Position numbers and translations under genes: made by a program. A model generated the notes under the pieces. That model was not told where the DNA came from, made no database searches, and was given only the letters and a program-made list of their open reading frames with translations. A stretch of 64,000 bases of DNA from Synanceia verrucosa (taxonomy: Eukaryota > Chordata > Actinopteri > Perciformes > Synanceiidae), in the NCBI GenBank assembly GCA_029721515.1, contig CM056559.1:24335565-24399564 (forward strand), written 5' to 3'. This document shows, in pieces, positions 39,441 through 51,400 of the stretch (position 1 is the first letter of the stretch; each line of letters begins with the position of its first letter).

Positions 39441-42400
39441 CTGCAGATGACAGAGAAGAGCAGCATAAAGTAAATATATTAAAACACAGCATGTTAACAG
39501 AAAGACTCCATTTGTCCTGGAGATTGAAACCCGCTACCCACCTTCATGGACTTCATGGTGTCATACCCATAATAGTGGATAGGGTGCTTTTGGCTCTTTG
39601 TGTTGGGGTATCCAAAACCAGCAATATGGACCACATCACAGTAGTTGAGAGCAACAAACACAGCAAGGATTCCTGTGGTAGGATGCACTGGCTGCTGAAA
39701 CAAAGAAAAACAAAACTCATGAGAACACAAAAACACTGTACAGTACAGTGTGATTGTAATAAAAAGGGTGCTAAAATCTACATTTGCTAGAATTAATACA
39801 AGCGTTTATGAAAAGGGCATTTCACTACCTCATTGTGCATTTACATCTTGCGTCAATGTATTTATTTCACACTTTTCTACTCCTATGCTGTGCATATTTT
39901 GTTGGTATATGTTGGTATAGTTTTTATTTCAATTTCAGGGAGTAGCATCACAATCTCATTGTGTTGTTGTCTGCAGCAGTATAATGACCATAAAACTCTT
40001 GAATCTTACTCAAAACACTGGGCTCAGTCAGTTCAGGCAACTATACCAAGACTGAGCTGCAGACTCTCATCCCACCACTAGATGGGGGTATAGGACAACA
40101 GAAGGCACTGTCCCTTCACATGCACCTTATCAACACAGACCTCCACTACATGCAGAGTATGATCAAGTGACCTCAACATGAATTGTAAAACTTACAAAAT
40201 GATTTTTCATGACATAAGTCAGATCTATAATGCACTTGTTGTTTTCTTTGCCCTGCAGCAGCTTTCTAAAGCTCTTGGCTGCAGGACAGAGTTGCTGCAC
40301 ATGAACAAGTGCCACTTTGCAAACTGTGCAGCAGCTTACTCACTGCTTCAGCACAGCCTCTTCTGAAAAGAACACTCTTGTTGCCAGTAACAAGTAAGAC
40401 CTTGAGGCTCACTGGATGTTTTTGAGAAAAAAAAAATCTTCAACTTCTTTCCTTGTTTTTTTCAAGAGAACATTTGACTCAGAGGCAAAGTGCTCACTGA
40501 CAGTTTTTTTTCCAGGTTGATATAAAACATCAGAATAGACTTGGACACCAGAGGAAAAAAGTATTCTGGTGCGTTTTACAGACTGTTTTATTGTTGGGCT
40601 GTTGTGTTTGAGGGTTGAGGGTGATTTTTTTTGCATGTGCCTGCTTTTTGCATTTAGGTTCTAATCATAGCACATATGCAGATGGAAGTTTTCTGCTGAT
40701 AGTGATAATAATATTAATAGAATTAGTGATTTTTTTGTCCAAAACAATAACCCTCCAACACTATGGGCACATTGCCATGGACACATTTTTTCATGTTCTG
40801 TGCTTGGGACAATTCTGTTCACCTCCTATATGCTTCCTTTGAGCAATGATATTCGAGAACGTTCCATAAACTTTCCCTGTTTTGCAGATGATACTCAGTT
40901 ATATTTATCGATCAAGCCAGATGAAACCAACCAGTTAAACTCCAAGCATGCCTTAAGGACATAAAAAAAAATGGATGACAGATAATTTCCTGATTTTAAA
41001 CTAAATGCTGTTCAACAAAACTGAAGTCGTTCTTATCGGATCTGAAAATCTAAGAAATAAAAGGTCGAATGACATGTCACTGCCACAGCCTCTAGCACCA
41101 CTGTAAAGAATCTTGGGGTCATTTTTGACCGAGCTATGTCCTTCAACATCCACATCCAAACAAACTTCTAGAACTGTTTTTTACACCTGTGTGAAAATCA
41201 GACACATTCTTTCTCAAAACGAAAATTAGTCCATGCTTTTGTTACCTCTAGACTGGACAGCTTCTTATTATCAGGATGCCACAGCAAGTCTATCAAAACT
41301 GTCCAGCTGATCCAGAACGCTGCAGCACTTAGCCTCTCTGCACTGAATAGAATTCAAAATCCTCCTCCTTACCTATATCGCACTAAATGGTCAGGCACAA
41401 TCTTATCTTAAAGAGCTGATAGTGCCCGATAATCTTCCTAGAAGTCTAGATTAAGATTAACTTTTTGTTAACAGGAACATCTCTTTAATGACCTCCTTCA
41501 AGTCAGCATCTTTTTGAAGAACTTCAGGCACCAACCACTCCTTTGAGTTGATGGGGAAATGCCTGCACATCTGGATAGCAATTTTGTTCTCAGTCCATAC
41601 CAACAGGTGATTTGTGGTATATTGAGTCTATAATGTCACAGATGAATGCAACTGCAGTGTAAGTATGACTTATGGGTGTGTGTGACATGATAGAGGATTG
41701 AACTCGGTGTTGTTAAAACAGTAAACATGTCTAAGAGCAGGGATGGGTATGTAATTTATGTGCTGTAAACGTACAAGCTGGTGTCACTGATACACAACTT
41801 AATGTGTGCAATATTCCAAAAGGAGTGGTTGGAATGAGAATTAGAAAGAGACAGAAGAGAAAGGATGATAAAATAACTCCAGCTAAGTCTAAAAAACTGT
41901 ATATAAATCCCAGGTCATTCTTGTGGACTAAGCATACCAAGCAAATACCCTGTTTTTGTTGTATAATTTCCCCTGTGCCTGTTTCCAATGTTTCGTATAT
42001 TGTTTTTTTTTTCTTTTTAAAATGGCAATATCCTGTGTATCCCTAAAAGTCGTGAGGTTTTCTGCAGCTTCCTTGAGTCTCACTTGTGATCTGCCTTTCC
42101 TGAAACATGAAAGATAAAGCGATATCATCGGACCCCGCTGACATCCTTTTAGAAATAAAAACCAATGGGTTGTTTGTTATGTTGTCCCCGGGAGTCTCTT
42201 ATGGTGCACAGAGATTTTACTGTGCTGTTTGTCATTTCCCGTATGACTCTGTCAATGATTATCCATGTTCACAGAGGCAAAAAGGAGAATCACTTCCACA
42301 TGACTGGGAACACAGAAGAAACTTTCTCTTTCCATCTCTCTCCAAAGTGTGCAGTTTTTCCATATCTCGTTGACAGCTTTTCATGTTAGGTTCCCTCTGT

Positions 42401-45400
42401 AAGAACCCTGTGTGTAAGGACATTTCTATTGAACATACAGTGTTTAAGAGACCTGATTAGCCAACCATGATTTTTTACTAAAACTGAATGTCACCTTCAA
42501 CAGATAGAGACACATTATTCAAATTTGAATGTCTAAACAAACATTAACTCTCCTGCATTGACTCAGAAGATGATCTAACCATGACAAGAACCTGAAGCCC
42601 AGCCTCTTTCCTGTACATTACTCTTCTTTCCGCTCTAAAACATTACACCATATCAATTTGCTATTGCCCTGAGCATGGCTGTCTTCAATGCTGAAACTGA
42701 CTACCACCACACAATGGGACACAGCTGACGTTCTGTGTGTATTAGCTTCATGTGGCCGCCAGCACACCGGCGAACACCAGAGCTCTGCAGCAGCCCGCCG
42801 CATAGTTTGGACGCAGGCCCATGCAGTCTTGGTGAGAGGGGAGGAGAGGGGAGGGCTGCATACAGTCACCACTGCAAGCCAGACCTATGAGAGCTGAGCA
42901 TAGTCTGTGTTTGAGCACATCCTGTAAGAGTGTGTGTGCAAACGTGCCCTCAATGCAAAAAGGAAAGGACGTGGTAAAAGTGGCTGCATGTATGACAGCA
43001 TGAGTTTTGAGTGAGTCCTTGTCTATCTGGCAGGATTATTAGCTCAAGGATGTATCTGAGATCTGTGACATTCAGGACTCCTGCTGCTATTTGGTGGATG
43101 AGGAAGGACAAGGACAGAAAAGAGGAAAGAGACAGAAAAGGACAAGATAGAGTGATGAAAGTGAGAGATGTCCAGGTGTGCTCAGTGTGTCCACTAATGT
43201 ATTTGCAGTCCTTAATAGATCTAATTCAGTTTTGGATGTTTTAATGTGGTTAAAGAAGACTAAATGCAACCCAGTTCTTGCTATCGCAATATCCCGCCAT
43301 ATTTCTCCTCTTCTCCCTGCCCACCTTCCTCTCCCCCAGGCTCTTTCTATACAGTCTGTGCAGAGCTCCTGTCGGGAGAGCCTGCTGACCATCTGAAGGA
43401 TCGCTGCCTTCCCACTGCTCACTCTTCTCATGCACCAGCCAGTTGTGTTTGTACTGCAGTCCCAAAGAGTAACCCCCCTCCCTCCTCCTGACAAAAAGGG
43501 ATCAGGAGAGGCAAAACAAAACTGTGCTCAGGCCTTCATCAGACACGATCACTACCAAACACACTTGGCAGATGAGATGCAGTAGGCCAATAAAAACTTA
43601 CATGAGTGATAGTCCAAGTCAAATCCCAGAGTGTTTCAAAACTCTAGTCACCTCAGCCAAGAAGTTGACGTTCAATTTGTAAAACAAAAACAGATCAGTG
43701 GCGCTCAAAAAGAGCCATACGTCATGTTTTCTCATTGCACAATCACTGCTCTTCGTTAATTTGTTTTACAAGTAAGTTTATAGTTATGTTTTTTGAAGTT
43801 CAAATATATTTGTTTCAATGGGCAAAAAGTCACAAAACAAGCTAAATTCAGATCAATTAAACTGAGAAAACATAAACCAGCTTTGGATGGAAGACTGAGA
43901 ACTGTCCCTTTTTACAGAAAACAGGGCATCTGTTTGAAATTTAAACAATATGTTGGCTTTCCTTCAAGATCCAATTATTTTCTGAGGGATTCACTGTGCA
44001 GCCTAGAATACAAGAGGAGCTTATCTTGTAATGAGATGCCAGAATGCCAAGCAGAAGCTAATCTTCATCATGTTTTGCAGTAATTGGATCCACCACATTA
44101 CGATTGACCCGGCTACATTTCAAGAGAAACGACCCTTCCAGTGAAGGGTTTATCACAGCGCTCAACACATATCATTCAATGAGCTGTGGCTAATCAGTGG
44201 ATTCTCCATCCAGCCTTGTTAACATTCATGTGCAGAGTAGTGAAGGGCAAAGAGGAAAAAAAGGGAGGCGTGAGAGAAAGTGAACAAACAAGAGAGAGGT
44301 TTCTACTGGGAAAGTTACTTAGAGGTTGACAGAAACTGTCAATATTGATAAGCTGCAATAGGGAACAAGCTCCTGCTTCTCACTGGGTGGATCTCTCACC
44401 TGTTTGCTCTTTGGGTACAGAGGGATTCGCAGCAGTCTGTCTGCAGTCTGGTGCAGAAAATGGGGGTCCAGCACTCTGATTTTACTGACGTCACCCAACC
44501 AGATTTGAGGTGGAGGCTTCCAAAAACCTTTCCTGACCTGGAAAGCACACATAAACAAAGAGAAAGATAAGACACAGGATGTTGTGGGACTGAAATGAAC
44601 AAAAGGACAGAAAGAGCTGCTATTTTTAGTTGGTATACTGAGTTCATTTGCACAAACAGAGATCCAGTTTTCAACCTATGACTCCCTCATGTCTGGAAGG
44701 CAACCAAATGGATGGCAAGTGCAAATTAGCAGGTAATGACCCTGCAAGTATTAGCAGAAGGAGGCCGGAGGCGCTGGGAGCAACAGAGTGAACGATGTCT
44801 GCGATGGAAACCACATTTAACTATGAAGGGCACTGGCATCACTGAAGTCGAACCTTTTAAGTATTTGTTCCTGAAATGGATGGCTGGCAAGGGTTGGAAA
44901 AGAAGCTAAAAGGAGAGTGTTTATGTGAGGCAGAGACGTTAGAGAAAGAAAGTGAGACTGAGTGGGATGGAAAGCATGTGTGGATGTGTGTTTGTGTGTG
45001 AGAGAGAGTGCATTCTCACACATATCCTGTACCCTCTTCTCATTATAGAGGATCTCTTTGAGCCAGCGGAGATCTTGCTGCTTGAAAGGCACCAGGACCA
45101 TAAGTGTGCCCGGATCATTGTGCAGTCCAGGGTTGTAAGAAGCCGACTCAGGGTAGAAGAACCTCATGGTGGTCTTGTTTCCCACGTCCTCCTCATAGCC
45201 TCTCACTGGGGCATCATTCAGCCTGAGGCAAGGACACAATACTAATTTAAGGGACAATAATTCTTTCTTTTTTTGCTTTTGTTTAATCATACCTTTTATT
45301 GCATCATAACCAACATTTTAAACCTGGGTCTTCTTATAATTGTGGCTAACCTGGCTAATAATTCCTGAAACACAATTATGTTTTTCAAGATCTTCCTAAC

Positions 45401-48400
45401 ACTTTCTATCAACGACATGCCTTAATATGAACTATAAAGTCTAAAATTCAATATACGCTTCATTTTGGAAACATCATTGCTTTGTTACTTTTAACTCTTT
45501 GAATGCCATTGACGTATTTGGCTGTCAAAGTGGGGTTTTTAGGCAGAGGGTGGGCAATTGCAGTCTTCTGCAGCCTGTGAGTAATGTTGGGGCTTCTGGG
45601 ATTTGTAGTCAAAGCCTAAAGAGACGGTATATGCCACGGAGATCGAAGCAGGAAGTGGAGACGATCGAGATTAGAGAGCAAAACGGATGGATTCTGGAAA
45701 AAAGTTTAGAGTGGGAGTGGTCTCTACTAGCCTGGCCGTAACACTCCGTAATGTTCTGCTCAGTTATCATTTTTCTACAGACCACGTCTGGGTTTGATCC
45801 CCTTGGACTCAGTTTCTCCGGTTGACTTCCAACCGGGCCAATCAAAAAATGGTGGGGGATGGGGGGAGGCGGGTGTTAACGATGACGTTGAATGTGCAGC
45901 ATTTGCGTTGTAGTCTAGCTGGTTGTAGTTTGTCAACAATGGCGGCGGAGACGGAAGTGAAGGAAGCCATTCAGTCCGTTTTGGCTAGGCTCCCAAATAT
46001 TCAGCAATTGAAGACGGAACAAGAGGAATGTTTAACCAGTTTTATTGCTGGCAAAGATGTCGTGGCTTTACTCCCCACGGGGTTCAGGAAAAGTCTTATG
46101 TTTCAGTTAGCTCCGTTAGTAGCGAGGAGTTGGCTAGACTGAATGCTATCGGCGCATTACATACGTCACGACCAAACTCAGATCCGATCGTTTCAAACTT
46201 CGACAGAGTTCATGCCTCCCATCTGAAATCGGTTCTCAATGAAGGAGTGCCAGACCCTCTGTACGACAATACGAGGGTCTGGTAAGACCAGGCTAGGTCT
46301 CTACTCTACCTCTGATAAAACAAGAATGGAACAAGGTAAAAACAAACATTTATTTTCATGATGAAACAGAGAGTCTCTTCTTTCATTTGAACTAGACCAG
46401 GAGTTTTCAGAGTCATAGTACCAAATATTCTGTGACTCAAAATGGGTAAAATTGTTGGCCCAAGGAATTTTCTGATTTAAAAAATGGCTGGCACTCAAAG
46501 AGTTAATAAATTATGAACACATCTAAACACCACATCATAATTTATTCCTTGGCTAAATAAATAATAGCATAGCAGTAATTGAGACATTGTTTGATTAAAT
46601 GATGAGTCAGCACTTCAACAGAGATTAGCTGTGTTTCTATGACAGAACCAGCTTGGTGACGTCAAACTCTCAGGCATGCATTGAACTCTGAATGTCAATG
46701 TTACACCACTTGGTCAGGGAGAGATAAGCTGGGAGAGAAAAATGCATTGTGAACAGGCCAAATTCTGGCTGTTTGAAAGAGGCTTATAAGAACTCAGAAT
46801 GCATGTGTTCATTCCAAGGCTGTAAAGTCAGATTTGCAGAGTGTCTTTATCCCTGAGTAAACTAAACACTTTCTTTTCTCCTTTAAAAGAACGGCAGAAA
46901 AGTTTGCTACTTGCTGAAAGGACGGCTCTGTGTCACACGGTTTGATGCTGTCCATCATTAGTGTGAAGCCAAGTGAATTTATATCCTGCTTTCAGTGGTG
47001 GAGAAAATCACTGCATCCCCTTTTTAAGGTCATCTAGAATAAGAATCTGTCCTAACAATCCAAAGACGTGATGGTATGAACTCATCTTCATGTTTTTATC
47101 ATTGTTGATGGGTCACAGGTGGAATCAAAAAGTGGCAAAGATGGTTTACAAAACATGTATTTTGTTCCTGAATTCAACCCTCTTCTACATTAACAACATG
47201 TCAAATAATTACCAATAATAATAGTAACACCTGAATGCAACAGTACAATACAAAACAAAGAGTGCTTACCGAATGACCAAGTCATATTTGTTGATGATGC
47301 TTCCCAATGAGCTGTTTTTAATGGCGAAGCCATTGCCTATAACTACACAGGTTCTGCATTCAAGGCTGTGGAGAAAAACAACAAACACGAGTGCTTTAAA
47401 GTTTTGTATAATGAGAAACAAAATGCCAACCCTTCAATGTGACAACATAGAGCAACAGAACCCAAAGGTGCTCTACTGACCGTAATTAGTGACAGTTATG
47501 TTCCTAAGGACCAGCAGCTACCCATATGTACCCATAATATGCAGCCCTAATCCTGGATTTACCCTAGTATATTATTTTTACTGTATTACTGCACTGCACT
47601 ATGGTGTAAACAATAGTAGAAACCTGGATTAGTAAAACAATGAGCCTCATGAGTTAGCTTGAAATGTGTTTGTACTTACTTTTCAATATTGGCTGGCACC
47701 TGATAATTTGCAATTACAGCCAGAACTTTCAGCAGCAGAAGCTCTGGGAGGGAAAGCGAGAAGAGGAGCATGTGAAAATCTGTGAAATCACTGTTGAGGT
47801 GAAAGTCAACAGGTGGTTAATTACTATCCTTTTCATCAAAGCTCTTCAACTTTATGACAGAAAACCATCACACCCATGTATGGTCATGAATTAAATGAAT
47901 ATATTGCAGATATATTATAGATATTAAAAAATCAATTCAAAATCAAAAGCCTTTATTATATGCATACAATGAAATTAGGAGCGCTGCTCATTCAAATGTA
48001 AAAAATGGAAGAAATAGTCCATCTTAAGAATAAAATAGAAAAGACATAAAGTTGTGAAGTGGTATCATTGCCTGTTGATGTTAAGCATTATTGCACAATA
48101 TAATGAGCAGAAAAAGCAGAAGATAATATAAAGTCAACATACCACTGCCCTTAATTCCGTATGGTAATGCCAGCTTAGACAGATGTGTCCGCCAGAAGAA
48201 ATCCTCCAGTTTCAGAAAGAGCTGCGTCTGTCTGCTAATGCTGCATGATAGATGTCAGAGCAAGAATTACAACACAACCGTATAGATGATTTATTATACA
48301 GTGGGCTGACGGTGAGGGGAGGATGTGAATGACAGCGAGCCAAGAGGGAAAACATGGAGAAAACCTCTACATTTTTGGCTTAAAATAACCATCATACAAT

Positions 48401-51400
48401 GGACAACACCAACCGTGCTGCCAAACAGTGCACTGTTCATATTGGCAGATGGAAAAGACTGACTTAACTTTACCAGAACACTTTTCCAAATGTTCTGGTA
48501 TCTATTAAGCAGGTAAATCAGACTCATTACAAGTAAACCAGGCATTAACATGATGTCATTCAAAAACAATTTCCCTCATTAAAATCTCCTGTTGGCATTT
48601 TTCTGCTGAGGAGAGAGAAAGAGAAGAATAACATTCACAGAGCCTGTGGAGTAAGAGAAATGTGGTAGGTTGGAGTATGGGAAACAGTTGCTTTTCTGTG
48701 TTCGCTGACTTCAGACTCCAGCTGTTTATGACCTACTGTCTTTGAAAGTGAGTCGCTCAGACATTTACTGGCCTCGTGTGATGGCTAGGTCTTTGCGGGA
48801 GATCAGGATAAATCCCTGGGGAGGGGTCTAATTAGAGAAATGTCACTCTGATTGCCTGGAAGGCCCCCCAGTGACTGTAATAACTGATGTGAAAACCAAA
48901 GAACAACCAGCCAGCGACGTTATGTTCGAATTTTCCTTAACAGAAGTAAACACAAGGATTATGAATCATGACTAGTTAAAAGGTCAAAGTGCAGGAAGGG
49001 GAAAGTCAACTGAGCCGAAGAAATAAACAGTGACCTTTGAGTAGGTTGGGACGAACCACAGATGGAGACCATACTTTGTGACAGAACAGAGCCTGCAAAA
49101 AGACTGACGGTAAATATACAGCTGAATAAACTGATAATAGAGCAAGAGAAAATAAATGAGAGGGGGATCAGTGCTGTGGAACAATGATTGCTTGAGAAGG
49201 CAGAAACTGAGGAGGAAAAACAAGCTATCTTAACTTTATCAAGAGCTCATTCTTAGCTAGTTTTTGCATTAACTCTCCCTCTCACCCGTTTCATCAGCAC
49301 ATTCCACTTGAGTTGCTGAAACTTGCATGACTTAAATGGAAAATCATAATATGTCCTGTTCTCTCTCACTGAAATATGCTGGGAAAGACACATCCTAACA
49401 TTTCCAAGTAGCCTGGCACCTTACATCCAAATAAAAATACTGGCATACTGTCCTCCCTTAATAAGGCATTCACTCCCTCCCCGGTTTGTAAAAAAAAAAA
49501 CACAGACGTGCCGTTACTCACTTAAAGTTAAGGCTCTCCCATTTCTTCTGGGTTAGCCAGCCACCACACAACGACTTGCTACTGTTCGGAGACTTGCTGG
49601 AGCCGCCGTAGCTGAAAGACAGACAATCACCACAGCTGGCATGAAAGTTACTGCTGAATCCATAAAAACACAACGTGCCAGTAACAAGGTCCAGAACACT
49701 GAAAAAGTGCCTGAATGGGCACGTGTGAAAGCCTCCATTGACCAGCAGCTCAGACCGCCGGTGATCAGAATGTGACTCAGCACTGTGCAGACCTCATGAG
49801 CTCACTCCTTTACCAGAAATGAGCCTTTCTGCAATTATGTGACCTCAATGTAGAGAGAGAAAGAAATGATTGTGTTAGAGTGTGTGTGATTACCTCTGAA
49901 GTATGGCATAGGAGCAGTAGTATGTGACAAAGGAGATGAAGAAGAGGAGGATTGGGAGAAGCCTAAGGCACCATGCTGGAGTCAAAGAACACAAAACAGA
50001 AGCAAATGTACAAGAATTTAAAAAAAAAAAGTCAAAAGTTCACATACAACACATGATGGCTTTGAAATCTTGACACATTAACTCTTTGAGTGACGTATTT
50101 CAACGTCATTTAAAATCCGACGCTTGAGTGCCATCGACGTAATAATACGTCAAAGTGATTTTTCAGCAACAGGTTGGGGCTTCTGGGAGATGTAGTCGGA
50201 GCATAAAGAGACAGTATACACCACAGAGATCAAAACAGGAAGTGGAGACAATCGAGATTAGAGAGCAAAAAAAAAGTGGTGATTTTGGTGAAAGTGTCCT
50301 CTACTCTGCCTCTGATAAAACAAGAATGGAACAAGGTAAAAACAAAGATTTTTTTCATGATGAAATAGAGAGTCTCTTTGAGCTATTCAGTGTTTTCAGA
50401 CATGGTACAAAATATTCTGTGGGCCTTGAAATATCACTTAAAATGGGCAAAAATACTGGCACAAGGCACTTTCTGGCTGGCACTCAAAGAATTAAAAACC
50501 TAGATACTGTATCCTCATACAGTACCTCTCAGTTCACTCTCCAAAATTTCACTTCCTCTCTTCTTAAGGAAGCGTTGCAATCTATTGATTGCAGGAAAGC
50601 AACTGGGGAGGATAACTCAGACCTATATTTTTAAAGCTTTCTGCTTAGATTATTGCTGACCAAATTATGCATCTGTTTAGTATCTCCATTTCTACTGGTG
50701 TTATCCCTAAAGTCACCCTCCATAAGGGCGGTGAAAAGAACCATCGACCAATTTCCAAAATGTCCTGTCTTACTAAAATCCTGGAATCCTGCACCCACTT
50801 TATTTGTTAACGATATCATAGCTGCTGTCAACAAAGTGCAATACTGAGCTGTACTTGTTGTTGTCACACTGATCATACAGAGATTACATGATGCTGGTTT
50901 TGATTTTAATTCATGTAAATGAACTACCCGTCTCACAGGCAGCAGTGGGTGATGTCTGTATTTCTACCCCTGTTAAAAGGGATTACCACAAGGCTCAATT
51001 CTCAGTCCTGTCTTATTCACTGCTTATGTTAAAAATATCACATCTGTACGCTGATGATACAGTTCTGTATTTTATATACTAATTAGAATTTTGCGTGTGG
51101 GGTTAAACCGTGGTTAGGGTATTGAAGGTTTTGCATGTTTCATGGTTTACAGCATGGCGAGTTTGTAGATACGAAAGTGTAAAATCAAATTCAACCCTAT
51201 AGAATTAGAGGTGCTTGTAGCAGACTCACATTTTTGCACGTTTGAAGCAACCCTTAGTTCACTTTGTACATTTTTTTGCATGTGCAACGAGTTTGCACAC
51301 ATTTTTTTATACACAATCCTTTAGTAGATCCTGCCCTTAGGGTTAGGGTTAGACGTAACAAACTTTGTTTTCTTACACATCTCCTCATTAAACTGGTCTA

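Larger units (their letters stand above)
45491..46506 (+). mobile_element. TTAA-flanked non-autonomous DNA element, interrupted by a younger insertion
   Basis: TTAACTCTTTGAATGCCA begins at 45491. The mirrored end (TGGCACTCAAAGAG then TTAA) closes at 46506. Sequence on both sides of the inserted element matches the copies at 23060 and 50078. It lies in the st3gal4 intron between the two halves of sialylmotif L, antisense to the gene. Without the insert and one duplication it would be about 440 bp, like the other copies. Confidence 0.8.

Noticed and set aside
43087..43494. 135-codon open frame on the minus strand in an st3gal4 intron
   Set aside because: It is low-complexity, Arg/Gly and Ser/Leu rich, comes from a purine-rich stretch, has overlapping frames on both strands, and resembles no family.
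45939..46285. Functional helicase gene
   Set aside because: Only the Q-motif to Walker A part is present, the Walker A is altered, the frame shifts, and the whole lies in a transposon inside an intron.
51337..51352. Interstitial telomere marking a chromosome fusion
   Set aside because: Fewer than three TTAGGG units are present, which is too few to support a former telomere.
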